Positions 32,262-41,603 of a DNA stretch of 64,000 nt are shown in pieces (position 1 is the stretch's first letter; the number at the start of each line of letters is the position of its first letter). The notes under the pieces were generated by a model. That model made no database searches and was not told the origin of the DNA. It was given only the letters and a program-made list of their open reading frames with translations. The translations under genes and the position numbers were made by a program. This DNA comes from Dehalobacter alkaniphilus (lineage in GTDB: Bacteria > Bacillota > Desulfitobacteriia > Desulfitobacteriales > Syntrophobotulaceae), in contig CP148031.1 in the NCBI GenBank assembly GCA_040500365.1, positions 3,100,001 through 3,164,000 on the forward strand, written 5' to 3'.

Positions 32262-33854
32262 CTAATCCTGCAATATCTTGGCGATCCGGACAATATGCTC
32301 CCCAATTTTATACAGCCAGCTGTTCAATTCCTGCATACCTTGATCATCTTTGGAGATCCGGCAAGTCAGGCTGTTCTGAACTTGATTATAGATTTCGATA
32401 ATATCCTGATGGGCTTTGATGATCAGCAAAGCAAGAGCCTGATCCCCTCTTTCCAAATAGCGCAGCAGGGTTAAAAAATTGCTCGATACAGCGATGTATA
32501 ATTCTCCGGCCTTTTCCTGATCAGTCTCTTCAACCATTATCTGGGCAGCATGAATCCTGGCCCCCAGCCTGGCCATCACAATCAGGCTGTCGGCAATATA
32601 TTCAAGTTCCTTAATGATCAACTGGTAGCTGTGGCTCTCGACAATTTGTTCCCGGGTCATATTCCGACGGAATAATTCCGTAAAGAATTTCGACAGTTCC
32701 TGATAGTGCCAGTCTACTTCCCGCTCCGTCCGTTCCAGCTCCTGAAGTATTTTTGTATCCCCGTAAAAGATGATACGCGGCAGTATTTGAACCATATTCT
32801 CAAGGATCTTATTCGCCACCCAGCGGATTTCCTGTCTTGCCTGGGTCAAAGCAACAGCCGGCAGTTCAGGAGCTGCTTTGGTAATATAAATAAGCCTTGG
32901 TTTTTTGCCTTCGTCCCTTCGCTGCGGGATCAGCTTAATCAGCCATTTGCTTAAGATTTTGTTTAAAGGCAGAAATAAAATCACCATTAAGACTGCCGAA
33001 AAAAGATGCGTATTCGCTACCTGCCGGGGCAGGTCCGCAGCACTCCATTCGATAAACCGGGTAAAGTACGAAAAAAACGGCAGTAAGATTACCGCTGCAG
33101 CAAGACGATAAAGCGTGTTGGCTGCGGCTACCCTGACCGCATCGGCCCGTTCAGCGCTGAGAGAGGAAAACAAAGTCGTCAGCGTCCCCCCGATGTGAGC
33201 CCCCATGACCAGCGGGATGACCGATTCCACAGACAGCAGTCCGTGTGTGGAGAGGGAAATCAGAATTGCCAGAAACGCAGCACTGCTCTGCAGTAATGCT
33301 GTCACAACCATACTTATGGCTATACCGAGAATCGGGTTTGTCCCGAACTGGGAGAGGAACGCATCGACATCAGGCGAGCTTTTCAACGGTGAAAATGCTC
33401 CAGAAAGCAAAGACATGCCAACAAAAATACAGCCAAAACCGATCAGCGCTTGTCCGATACTTTTGGCCAGCGTGGTTCTGACAAGAGAAAACATAATAAA
33501 TCCGATGAAAAGCAGCAAAAGTGCAAAATCCAGGATTGGGAAAGAGATTAATTGAATGACGATCGAGGTCCCGACCGCTGACCCCAGAACAACACCAAGC
33601 GCCTGGGTCAGCGTCATCAGGCCTGAATTGACAAATTCGACGATCATGACCGTTGTCGCGGTACTGCTTTGCAGCGCGACTGTCATCACAATTCCGAATA
33701 GGGTCGCCGCCCAAGGCTTTCTAGTTAAAGAGGCCAGGATGTTTTTCAACTTTTTCGCGGCAATTTTCTGCAGCCCTTCCGAAGTAACATTAACCCCGTA
33801 CAGGAACAGTCCCAGTCCGCCTAGAAATTGCATTACCATCGTGATCGAAAACAT
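32262..33854 (-). CDS. Na+/phosphate cotransporter family protein with PhoU-like domain
   Basis: 530 residues. The membrane part (1-310) has two inverted Na/Pi repeats, each with the QSS motif (VALQSSTATTVM, VTALLQSSAAFLAIL). Residues 340-530 are a helical PhoU-like domain that probably senses or controls phosphate. NptA-type Na+-coupled phosphate or related anion uptake is likely. Six bp separate it from whiA. Confidence 0.9.
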   Translation of the reverse strand: MFSITMVMQFLGGLGLFLYGVNVTSEGLQKIAAKKLKNILASLTRKPWAATLFGIVMTVALQSSTATTVMIVEFVNSGLMTLTQALGVVLGSAVGTSIVIQLISFPILDFALLLLFIGFIMFSLVRTTLAKSIGQALIGFGCIFVGMSLLSGAFSPLKSSPDVDAFLSQFGTNPILGIAISMVVTALLQSSAAFLAILISLSTHGLLSVESVIPLVMGAHIGGTLTTLFSSLSAERADAVRVAAANTLYRLAAAVILLPFFSYFTRFIEWSAADLPRQVANTHLFSAVLMVILFLPLNKILSKWLIKLIPQRRDEGKKPRLIYITKAAPELPAVALTQARQEIRWVANKILENMVQILPRIIFYGDTKILQELERTEREVDWHYQELSKFFTELFRRNMTREQIVESHSYQLIIKELEYIADSLIVMARLGARIHAAQIMVEETDQEKAGELYIAVSSNFLTLLRYLERGDQALALLIIKAHQDIIEIYNQVQNSLTCRISKDDQGMQELNSWLYKIGEHIVRIAKILQD

Positions 33855-33859
33855 TTGCT

Positions 33860-34825
33860 TTAACTCTTTCCTTTGCCAGGCTGTGGTTTGTTCTTATCCG
33901 TCTGGATCTTTTCGGCAATCTCTTCAATCTTGCGCAGTCTGTGATTGACGCCGGATTTACCGACTTTCGGGGTCAGAATTTCACCCAGTTCTTTCAAGGT
34001 ATAATCTGGAAATTCCAGACGCAGGCAAGCAATCTCCTGCAGATTTTCCGGCAGGGCTTTGAGTCCGATGGTCCTTTCAATCAGCCGAATGTTTTCTAAC
34101 TGACGTACTGCGGCGTCCACCGTCTTATTCAGATTGGCAGTCTCACAATTAACGATCCGGTTAACTTGGTTGCGCATTTCTTTGATGATCCGGATATTTT
34201 CAAACTCAAATAACGCCTGGTGGGCACCAATCAGCGCCAGAAACTCGACGATATGTTCGCTCTCCTTTAAATAAACCACATGGAAATTCTTACGGGTACT
34301 GACCTTCGCCTTTAGATCGAATTTGTTCAAAAGTTTGCTCAGGTCTCCTGCCAGAACCGGATCATTCGTGATAATCTCCATATGATAATTCCCCTCAGGG
34401 TTGCTGATCGAGCCTCCGGCCAGAAATGCCCCGCGGAGGTAAGCCTTCTGGTCACATTTTTTGGCAATAAGTTTCTTATCAATTCCGGCCTGGATTTCTC
34501 CCTCTTCATTAAACAATCCGAGTCTTTGCAGATCACTCATCTCTCTGGGGTAAATCTTCACCAGGTAAGAATTGTTTTTCTTCAGTCTTAATTTCCGCCT
34601 GACCACAATATCGGCTGGCAGATGCAGCGATTCTTTGGCCAGGTTATATATTTTTCGCGCCACAGGAGCGCTTTCAGTGATCACGTTCAGGGAATATTTC
34701 TGATTCGCGCTGATCTGCAGTGTTCCATCCATGCGGATAAGCGAAGCCAGCTCAGCCAGCTCACAACAATCCTTCTGCAGCTCCAGTCTGGCTAGTTCCT
34801 CTTTGGTTATGGCACTAAACGACAT
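33860..34825 (-). CDS. whiA: WhiA, DNA-binding sporulation/division regulator
   Basis: 321 residues: two degenerate LAGLIDADG modules (CDQKAYLRGAFLAGGSIS in the second) and a C-terminal helix-turn-helix (LKELGEILTPKVGKSGVNH). Third gene of rapZ-yvcK-whiA, conserved across Firmicutes and Actinobacteria. Confidence 0.97.
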   Translation of the reverse strand: MSFSAITKEELARLELQKDCCELAELASLIRMDGTLQISANQKYSLNVITESAPVARKIYNLAKESLHLPADIVVRRKLRLKKNNSYLVKIYPREMSDLQRLGLFNEEGEIQAGIDKKLIAKKCDQKAYLRGAFLAGGSISNPEGNYHMEIITNDPVLAGDLSKLLNKFDLKAKVSTRKNFHVVYLKESEHIVEFLALIGAHQALFEFENIRIIKEMRNQVNRIVNCETANLNKTVDAAVRQLENIRLIERTIGLKALPENLQEIACLRLEFPDYTLKELGEILTPKVGKSGVNHRLRKIEEIAEKIQTDKNKPQPGKGKS

Positions 34826-34881
34826 ACCATCAACTCCGGCCCTTCAAAATAATATCCTTTTTCGTCAACAGCGGCTTATAT

Positions 34882-36246
34882 TTATATCGACTTAATTTTT
34901 CGATTCAGCAGATACGAATCAACCATGGCGACTCTCTCATTCACGGGCTTCAGACGGAATAACAGACGCAGAATTTCTTTAGCCAGCTTATCCGGATTAT
35001 GCCGGACAACTTCCCCGCCGGTGTAAAAACTGCCTTCAAAGTAACGAACACCCAGTTTTTCGGCCTCAGCGGCATCACCGTCCACAACCTCAGCGCCTTC
35101 TGCCTGATAGCGTTCCCTGACTTGCTGAGATATATTTTCTCTGGCAGCCAGCACCGCATCAACCAGATCCTTCCCAGCATGCTCGATAATTACCTTTAAA
35201 TGGTCGGCGACCGCATAATGGTCAGTCTCTCCAGGTTCCGTCATAATGTTGCAGACATAAATGCACGGAGCCTTGGCCGAAGCAATCTTGTCGCGAAGCC
35301 CTTTCACCAATAGATTCGGAATGATACTGGTATAAAGACTCCCCGGCCCAAGAACAATCAGGTCGGCATCTTCAATCGCCGCTAAAGCTCCGGGCAAGGG
35401 CCGACAATCCTGGGGCATAATATTGAGAACTTTGATCTTTCCAGGCGTCGTCCGGATGGCTGTCTCGCCGTTAATGAATCTACCGTCTTCAAAATAAGCA
35501 TTCAGGGTGATTTGAGAAAGCGTTGACGGATATACTTCCCCGCGCAAGGCGAATACTTTGCCAATTTGCTCGATGCCTTTCTGAAAATCGCCGAATCTTC
35601 CGGCCAGACCTGCAAGAAACAAATTCCCGAGGCTGTGTCCGGCCAGCGTCCCGGTATCAAAGCGATAGGAAAAAAGTTCTTCCATGATATCTTCTTTTTC
35701 GGCCAGAGCAACCAGACAGTTACGGATATCCCCGGGCGGCAGAATTCCAAGCTCTCGACGCAGACGCCCCGAGCTTCCGCCATCATCCCCAACGGTAACG
35801 ATAGCCGTCAGATTGCTGGTATATTCTTTTAGCCCTTTCAGCAACGCCGACAGCCCCGTACCTCCACCGATAACAACAATTTTAGGTCCTCGCTTCAATT
35901 GACGGCGGGAATAGATCACATCGAGAATTCTATCTTCATTTTCCGGAATCAGCACGGAAATGATAGAGCTGATCATTTTTTTAAACGCAATAAAAACAAT
36001 AGCCATTCCTGCCAGGCAGGTAACGACCCCCGTCGGACCCACCATTACGGTATCTTTGCCGGCCAGCTGATAGATGATCTCCCGAAACTGCACTTCAATA
36101 AATCCGAGGGTTTCCCCGGAGCTGATGACCGAAAGTCCGCCGGCGACAAGAAATAAACCGAGGATTGCCAACAGAAAATATCTTTTTACACCTAAATTTG
36201 GATAGAACCATTTGCACATTTCCAAATATTTTTTCGGAAGTTCCAT
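34882..36246 (-). CDS. yvcK: YvcK/CofD-like protein with N-terminal membrane domain
   Basis: 454 residues. The C-terminal 310 residues are the YvcK core (VVIGGGTGLSALLKGLKEY, TVGDDGGSSGRLRRELG, GPGSLYTSIIPNL), related to CofD, with UDP-sugar-binding signature; it controls carbon flow and cell wall synthesis. The first 115 residues add two membrane helices (YFLLAILGLFLVAGG, TCLAGMAIVFIAF), which the B. subtilis protein lacks. This would fix YvcK to the membrane. Confidence 0.93.
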   Translation of the reverse strand: MELPKKYLEMCKWFYPNLGVKRYFLLAILGLFLVAGGLSVISSGETLGFIEVQFREIIYQLAGKDTVMVGPTGVVTCLAGMAIVFIAFKKMISSIISVLIPENEDRILDVIYSRRQLKRGPKIVVIGGGTGLSALLKGLKEYTSNLTAIVTVGDDGGSSGRLRRELGILPPGDIRNCLVALAEKEDIMEELFSYRFDTGTLAGHSLGNLFLAGLAGRFGDFQKGIEQIGKVFALRGEVYPSTLSQITLNAYFEDGRFINGETAIRTTPGKIKVLNIMPQDCRPLPGALAAIEDADLIVLGPGSLYTSIIPNLLVKGLRDKIASAKAPCIYVCNIMTEPGETDHYAVADHLKVIIEHAGKDLVDAVLAARENISQQVRERYQAEGAEVVDGDAAEAEKLGVRYFEGSFYTGGEVVRHNPDKLAKEILRLLFRLKPVNERVAMVDSYLLNRKIKSI

Positions 36247-36261
36247 CTCGTCAAACCATTC

Positions 36262-37131
36262 CTATCCTTTGATATCTCTGTGGTTTATAACACAGGAGTA
36301 ATTGTTCATCTGCAGGAACTCCGCTGTTTTCTCAACAATTGCCACGGAACGGTGCTGCCCCCCTGTACATCCTATGCCAATGACCAGGTGGCTTTTACCT
36401 TCTTTGAGATATAACGGCAGAATAAATTCCAGCATATGAAAAAACCTGCCGATAAAATCAGTCGTGGTAGGATTCAGCAAAACATAATCCCTGACCTCTT
36501 TATCTTTGCCGTTCAGGGGTTTAAGTTCCTTTAAATAATACGGATTAGGCAGAAAACGGACATCGATGATTGTATCGGCATCCAGCGGTATCCCAAATTT
36601 AAACCCGAAAGAAACAACCGATACAGACATCCTGGCCGGATCGTATTCCTTTCCAAACAGATTCCTGATTTTTTCCTTCATCTGTACGGTTGTCAGGTCT
36701 GAACTGTCAATGATCTTGCTTGCATTCCCGCGTAAATCGGCAAGATATTGCCGCTCTTTGTGAATGCCTTCCAGCACATTTCCCTTCGGAGATACGGGAT
36801 GCCTTCTTCTTGATTCTTTATAACGGTTGACCAGAACATCGTCCGAAGCCTCTAGGAATAAAATTTCGTATTGATATCCCGCCTCCTGCAGATCCGCGAG
36901 CGCCTGGTTTAAAGAAGAAAAGAAATCTCCGCCGCGTAAGTCACAGACAATGGCAGCTTTGTCTATTTTTCCTTGGGATTGGGCACACAAGTCAACGAAC
37001 TTTTCAATAAGGCTCGGCGGAAGATTGTCAACGCAAAAAAATCCAAGGTCTTCCATACTTTGCAGGGCTTGCGTTTTCCCAGCCCCGGACAAACCGGTAA
37101 TAATCACCAGTTTCAATGCTTCTCTTTTCAT
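36262..37131 (-). CDS. rapZ: RapZ, RNase adapter / nucleotide-binding protein
   Basis: 289 residues from ATG 37131 (MKREALKLVIITG), with GGTGGGGG upstream. Walker A is GLSGAGKTQ, followed by SMEDLGFFCVDNLPP. The C-terminal domain has CTGGQHRSVAI. In E. coli it targets GlmZ RNA; in Firmicutes the role is less clear. First gene of rapZ-yvcK-whiA. Confidence 0.97.
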   Translation of the reverse strand: MKREALKLVIITGLSGAGKTQALQSMEDLGFFCVDNLPPSLIEKFVDLCAQSQGKIDKAAIVCDLRGGDFFSSLNQALADLQEAGYQYEILFLEASDDVLVNRYKESRRRHPVSPKGNVLEGIHKERQYLADLRGNASKIIDSSDLTTVQMKEKIRNLFGKEYDPARMSVSVVSFGFKFGIPLDADTIIDVRFLPNPYYLKELKPLNGKDKEVRDYVLLNPTTTDFIGRFFHMLEFILPLYLKEGKSHLVIGIGCTGGQHRSVAIVEKTAEFLQMNNYSCVINHRDIKG

Positions 37132-37166
37132 AGCCTTTTCCCCCACCTGAATTGTTCCTTTCCTGA

Positions 37167-38348
37167 TTATTTCGTTTGCTTGCCAATATCCGACGCATCC
37201 TGCTGAATACGAGCGAGTTCACTTTCCATATTGGCCCCTCCTGCAATATTCTGCCAGCTGGAATTTAGGAGGTCCAAATACGTCCAGTCGTTCACTGAAC
37301 CCTCCAAATACCAGGCAGACTGCAAAGACAAAGCAACCTCTGACTGAAAACGCTTCGCCGCCGATTCGTAATACGCACTGTTAACAGGCAGCCTGCCGCC
37401 GGCTTGAAACATCGCCTCTTCCGCCGCCGGCTTCAGCAGTTCTTCTTCAACCAGCCTAATTGCGCTTTCCATGGCAGGAATCGTCTTTATGGATGAATTA
37501 GCGATTCCGATCGTATGATCCAGCAAAACCTGTCCCTTGGCTCCCAGTAAAGAATAGAAGGACAGACAGTCCCAGTTTCCGCCTATGTTCGTCAGTTTGG
37601 TACTGTCACTGGCCCAGGTCAGCAGGTAACCGGTCTCACCCCCGGCAAACCGGGCTAAGGCCGCGCTGTCCAAAAGCACTTGGTTTTGCTGACGAAGCGC
37701 TGCAAAATTGTTGATAAAAGCCCGATTCTTCTGCGAATTCAGGGCTGGAATACCGTTAGTGCTTAACGTTCCTCCCTCAGCCCTCCACCACGGACTGAGC
37801 AGCGACGCATTCAGACCCGGAACTGCGATGACGGAATGTTTCTCCCAGATTTCCGCCAGACTTGCCGGGGGCACCGGTACTTTATCTTTGCGGTAGTAGA
37901 GCAGTGGTACATCCGTAAGCCAGGGTGCTGCAAATGCTTGTTTATTATACGTAAAAACCGCTCTCGCCGCCGGATAGGCTGAGTCGATATCCGCCAGGAC
38001 AGGTGAGACCGCTCCTTTTTTATAGAGCGCATCAAGGATCTGTCTTCTAGCAATCACAATTTCCGGCCCCTCTGCTCCGGCTTGGTAGTTCCAGACCTGC
38101 TGGACAATATCTGCCTCAGCAATTTTTTCACCTTTAACCGATACTTCGGGATATTCCTTATTGATTCTGGCAAACTGCGCAAGTAAAGCCTGTTCTTCTT
38201 TGCCGTCCAACGAATACCAGACAGAGATTACCGCAGGGGCGTCTCCGCCGGGTTTCCCCGGAGAGGGTCCCTTGGAACAAGCTGTTAAAGCCGTTAAGCT
38301 CAATATAATTATCATAATACACGGAAGTGCTTTCAGCCTTTTTTCCAT
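37167..38348 (-). CDS. orphan ABC-type solute-binding lipoprotein
   Basis: 393 residues. A signal peptide ends in the lipobox LTAC, so Cys24 is lipid-modified. The following region has ISVWYSLDGKEEQALLAQF, typical of extracellular solute-binding proteins (family 1), and a C-terminal lobe. No permease or ATPase gene is adjacent, so the substrate cannot be inferred; sugars are common for this family. A candidate structured RNA lies upstream. Confidence 0.85.
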   Translation of the reverse strand: MEKRLKALPCIMIIILSLTALTACSKGPSPGKPGGDAPAVISVWYSLDGKEEQALLAQFARINKEYPEVSVKGEKIAEADIVQQVWNYQAGAEGPEIVIARRQILDALYKKGAVSPVLADIDSAYPAARAVFTYNKQAFAAPWLTDVPLLYYRKDKVPVPPASLAEIWEKHSVIAVPGLNASLLSPWWRAEGGTLSTNGIPALNSQKNRAFINNFAALRQQNQVLLDSAALARFAGGETGYLLTWASDSTKLTNIGGNWDCLSFYSLLGAKGQVLLDHTIGIANSSIKTIPAMESAIRLVEEELLKPAAEEAMFQAGGRLPVNSAYYESAAKRFQSEVALSLQSAWYLEGSVNDWTYLDLLNSSWQNIAGGANMESELARIQQDASDIGKQTK

Positions 38349-38411
38349 TCAGAGCGATTTCCTCTCCTCATACCTGATACAATCTCACTAAAATAAAAAA
38401 CCATTATGCTA

Positions 38412-38476
38412 GGGCAAGTCTGAGGGCCACAACACCGCTTCTCGGCTGTTGCGCCATCCATTACGGAGACTAACCC
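38412..38476 (-). ncRNA. candidate structured RNA leader
   Basis: Minus strand: an outer stem GGGTTAGTCT / AGACTTGCCC encloses an 11-nt loop strand and an inner stem GCAACA / TGTTGT, extended by CCG / CGG around an AGAAG loop. Two pairs are G-U only on the minus strand, suggesting that strand is transcribed. It lies 64 bp before the lipoprotein start. No known riboswitch class matched. Confidence 0.4.
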
Positions 38477-38588
38477 GAGCAAATATTCGTTTCTTTTCTT
38501 CTTATTCTAATCCGTCCGCTGGAAAGTTACAAATACTACTTTCTGAGACTGTTTTTGTCAATTGGTTTTCTATATGCTTTTAGGAGCT

Positions 38589-40463
38589 TCAACTTTCAAC
38601 TTTAAAATACTGGGTCGGCTTTCGACCGTAGTAGAACAAATACCAGCCGCCTTTTCCCGGGGAATGTTCTGTAGTCCCTGTTGGAATATCCCGCTCAAAA
38701 TATTCGATAGCCGTAGCTCTAATCCACTGCCTTTTGTCCATGCCCTCAGACGCAGGAATCCGGTTCTGCCAAATCGGGTCCTTCCTTATCTCTTCTTTCC
38801 AACTTTTATCCTGGACAGTCTCTTCTGCTCTCTGTAGAAAATCAGGGATTTGCCCGGGACGTTCAGCGACAAAATAATCAAAACGCAGTGCTTCGCGCCA
38901 AAGTTTCCGATTCAGTGCGGTCCGGCCGTCCGGCTGTTCCATCAGAAATTCCCAGATATTCTCGAAGAGTGACCTGGAACTCCATTCTCTTTGGAACCAG
39001 CCCTTGCCGTGCCAGTATCTGGCCAGAGCATCAAAAAAATCAAACGGACTCTGCCGATCAGCAAGAACAACTTCGAGTGAAAACTTAAACCTTCCAGAAT
39101 TATAGTACCTTTCCAGAATTTCTTCTATTCGGACCAGGTCCAAAACCTGTTCGTGGCTCAACTCCCGTGTTTTCAGGACCGTATAGGGCGGATCCGGGCA
39201 GTATTTCAGCCCGTATCGGGTACATTGCCTGCGGATTCCCGAACCCTTCAATACCTTGAGAAAACCAAGCTGCAAATGGTTCGGTCTGAGATTAAAAACT
39301 TCATCAAATGACTTGCGGAATTCTGCCCACCCCTCATGGGGCAAGCCTGCAATAAGATCCAAATGAACCGGTATACCGCAATCGTGCTGCAAATAACGAA
39401 CCTTATCTTTCCAGTCCGCAAAATTCTGGGATCGGCGGATCGCTTTTAAAGCAGGTGGATGGGTGGACTGGACTCCTATCTCTAATTGAATCATTCCTGT
39501 TGGATAGTTCTGCAAGTACTGCAGCCAGTCCTGATCCAGCAAATCTCCGGCTATCTCGCAATGAGCCCGTGGAATGTCCCCAGACAATCCATATGTGCCC
39601 TCCGGTCCTGTTTTTTCGTACTCCCGTTCAGCTTCCTCTTTAAATAGGTCAAGAACTTGAAACCCGTGCGTTTTGGATGCGTTGAATGTTCTGTCCACAA
39701 ATTTAATCGTCCTTGCCCCGTTCGCAAAAAGCTGCCGCAAAATGGGACGAAGACGCTCCGGTTGCAGAAACCGGACACCCTTGAAAGTGGACGAAATACA
39801 AAATTCACAGTTATACGGACAGCCCCTGCTTGTCTCGACATAAACCAGCTTTCCGCGAAGATCCTCTTGCCCCGCGTAGGGGTTTGGAAGAAGATTCAGA
39901 TCTACGGCATCCGGTACTGCTGCATTCGTTACTACCATGCCACATGCATCGGCGCTGATCATTCCCCGGAAACCATCCGAGGCGGTCATGCTGTCCAGGC
40001 CCTGGGGACCGCCGGCCTCTCTCCGCAGTCGCCAGACAACACCGGCAACATCCCGGGGAAGATTGCCTTCGGACCAACCTTCGAGCAGCACAGGCAGAAC
40101 CCGTTCAGCTTCCCCGGCAACGACCGCATCGAGCTGGGGGACTTCATTTATAAGACGATCACAGTCAAAAGATACTTCCGGCCCCCCGGCCAGGATGAAG
40201 GCATCGGGCAAGACAGGCCTCAGCCTGCGTACCAGGGCCTTAACGGAGACAATGTTCCAGATATAGCAGGAGAAACCAAGGACATCCGGTTTCTCTTCAA
40301 ATATTTCTCCGGCAATTTTGTCCAGATGCTCATTAATCGAAAATTCGCGAATACAGATTTCCCATTCGGTGTTTCCCTGTGTCTTCAAGACTTCACGCAG
40401 ACAGCGAATGGCTAGATTTGTATGTACATACCGGGTATTTATGCCAACGAGCAGGATCTTCAC
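38589..40463 (-). CDS. B12-binding radical SAM protein (DUF4080)
   Basis: 624 residues from GTG 40463 (KILLVGINTRYVHTNL) with AAGGAG seven bases upstream. The N-terminal 150 residues form a B12-binding-like Rossmann domain; the radical SAM centre is CPYNCEFC near residue 215, ligating the [4Fe-4S] cluster. The C-terminal half is the DUF4080 region. The substrate is unknown; related enzymes methylate or rearrange unactivated carbons. It overlaps no neighbour but is only 58 bp from the HAD gene. Confidence 0.85.
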   Translation of the reverse strand: MKILLVGINTRYVHTNLAIRCLREVLKTQGNTEWEICIREFSINEHLDKIAGEIFEEKPDVLGFSCYIWNIVSVKALVRRLRPVLPDAFILAGGPEVSFDCDRLINEVPQLDAVVAGEAERVLPVLLEGWSEGNLPRDVAGVVWRLRREAGGPQGLDSMTASDGFRGMISADACGMVVTNAAVPDAVDLNLLPNPYAGQEDLRGKLVYVETSRGCPYNCEFCISSTFKGVRFLQPERLRPILRQLFANGARTIKFVDRTFNASKTHGFQVLDLFKEEAEREYEKTGPEGTYGLSGDIPRAHCEIAGDLLDQDWLQYLQNYPTGMIQLEIGVQSTHPPALKAIRRSQNFADWKDKVRYLQHDCGIPVHLDLIAGLPHEGWAEFRKSFDEVFNLRPNHLQLGFLKVLKGSGIRRQCTRYGLKYCPDPPYTVLKTRELSHEQVLDLVRIEEILERYYNSGRFKFSLEVVLADRQSPFDFFDALARYWHGKGWFQREWSSRSLFENIWEFLMEQPDGRTALNRKLWREALRFDYFVAERPGQIPDFLQRAEETVQDKSWKEEIRKDPIWQNRIPASEGMDKRQWIRATAIEYFERDIPTGTTEHSPGKGGWYLFYYGRKPTQYFKVES

Positions 40464-40521
40464 ATTAAAACTCCTTACCTGAATTCTTAGGCTGATTCTT
40501 TTTTCTGATTTATGATGGACC

Positions 40522-41319
40522 TTACAGAACAAATTTCTCGAAAACTTTGGCTACTCCGTCTTCTTTATTTGAAGCTGTAATATAATCCGCAATTTCTTTA
40601 AGTTCCTGAAGGGCATTGCCCATCGCTACACCGATGCCGGCAAACATCAGCATTTCCCGGTCATTGAAATTATCCCCGATCGCTATAATTTCTTCCGGCA
40701 AGATGCCGAAATTCGCGGCTAACGCCCTAAGCGCGCTGCCTTTGTTGACCTCTTTATCGATCATATCCAGAAAAATTGGCTTGGAACGCGTAAAATGAAG
40801 CCTGTCGGCATAGATCTGCCGCAGATCTGCCGTAGCAGCCTGGAGATAATCCTCTCCGGAAATGCACAATATTTTTTCAGCACCTTCCGGCTCAGTGTGC
40901 AAAATTTGCAGCACATCCGTTTCCTGGACCTTTATTCCGGTCATTTCCTCATAGGCTTTGGAATATTGATTCCATTTATTTGTAAAGACTTCATCTTTGA
41001 TAAACACCTGTGTATAGACTTCTTTCGACTGGAGATGCTGAATAATCTTCATAGCTAATCCTGACGGAATCACTTTATGGCAGATGATTTCCCTGCTCAG
41101 GGAGTGCTCGATCAAGGCTCCGTTGCATGTAATAATCGGAACATCCAGACCCAGCTGGCTGGCGTATTTTCTGGCAGATACAGCCATCCTTCCTGTAGCA
41201 AGCGTAACCATCACGCCTTTGGCCACTGCGCGGCGGATGGCCTTGATGTTCCCTTCTGAAATTTGCCACGCATCGTTAAGCAGTGTTTCATCCAAATCTA
41301 TGGCAACAAGTCGGATCAA
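40522..41319 (-). CDS. HAD-superfamily Cof-type phosphatase
   Basis: 265 residues. Motif I is DLDETLL, motif II is in LATGRM, motif III has a Lys near residue 190, and motif IV is GDNFNDREML. A C2B cap domain lies between. Members dephosphorylate sugar phosphates or FMN. Extended -10 (TGGTATAAT, plus 41363-41371) lies about 45 bp upstream. Confidence 0.92.
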   Translation of the reverse strand: MIRLVAIDLDETLLNDAWQISEGNIKAIRRAVAKGVMVTLATGRMAVSARKYASQLGLDVPIITCNGALIEHSLSREIICHKVIPSGLAMKIIQHLQSKEVYTQVFIKDEVFTNKWNQYSKAYEEMTGIKVQETDVLQILHTEPEGAEKILCISGEDYLQAATADLRQIYADRLHFTRSKPIFLDMIDKEVNKGSALRALAANFGILPEEIIAIGDNFNDREMLMFAGIGVAMGNALQELKEIADYITASNKEDGVAKVFEKFVL

Positions 41320-41362
41320 TCTATTTCACTCCTTTGGTAGATTACACGAATAAATCGATACT

Positions 41363-41371
41363 ATTATACCA
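41363..41371 (-). promoter_or_regulatory. promoter of the HAD gene (extended -10)
   Basis: Minus strand TGGTATAAT, an extended -10 element without a clear -35. Confidence 0.5.
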
Positions 41372-41443
41372 TAGAACTTCAGGGCCGTAGCCTTTTCGAT
41401 TTTTGGGCAAGGTAGTCAGACGTATAATATACCAGAATTAGGG

Positions 41444-41473
41444 TTGACATGGTCCCGGTAGAAAAACTATAGT
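41444..41473 (+). promoter_or_regulatory. promoter of the sensor kinase operon
   Basis: TTGACA (41444-41449), an 18-bp spacer and TATAGT (41468-41473). The transcript would start near 41480, leaving a leader of about 120 nt. Confidence 0.75.
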
Positions 41474-41489
41474 AGGATTATATAGAAAA

Positions 41490-41576
41490 CTTGGCTTACG
41501 CCAAGCCTTTTGGCACAGGCGTAAGCCTTAGTTGCCCATAGATATATCAGAAAGCACCTAAGGTTTTTCTGATATA
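41490..41576 (+). promoter_or_regulatory. leader with competing inverted repeats
   Basis: A short hairpin CTTGGC-TTAC-GCCAAG (41490-41505) overlaps one arm of a perfect 10-bp long-range pair GGCTTACGCC (41493-41502) / GGCGTAAGCC (41518-41527), so both cannot form together. A third, separate 11-bp hairpin (TATATCAGAAA / TTTCTGATATA, 41543-41576) lies just before the ribosome binding site. It looks like an RNA switch or attenuator, but no T-tract follows. Confidence 0.5.
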
Positions 41577-41603
41577 CTGAAATAGGATGAACGAGGTAAT
41601 CTG

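Noticed and set aside
38412..38476. Cyclic-di-GMP or other known riboswitch
   Set aside because: The signature loops (for example CACGCACAGGGCAAACC) are missing; kept only as an unknown structured element.
39657..40415. Plus-strand 252-aa frame opposite the radical SAM gene
   Set aside because: Shadow frame; the minus strand carries the clear CPYNCEFC protein.
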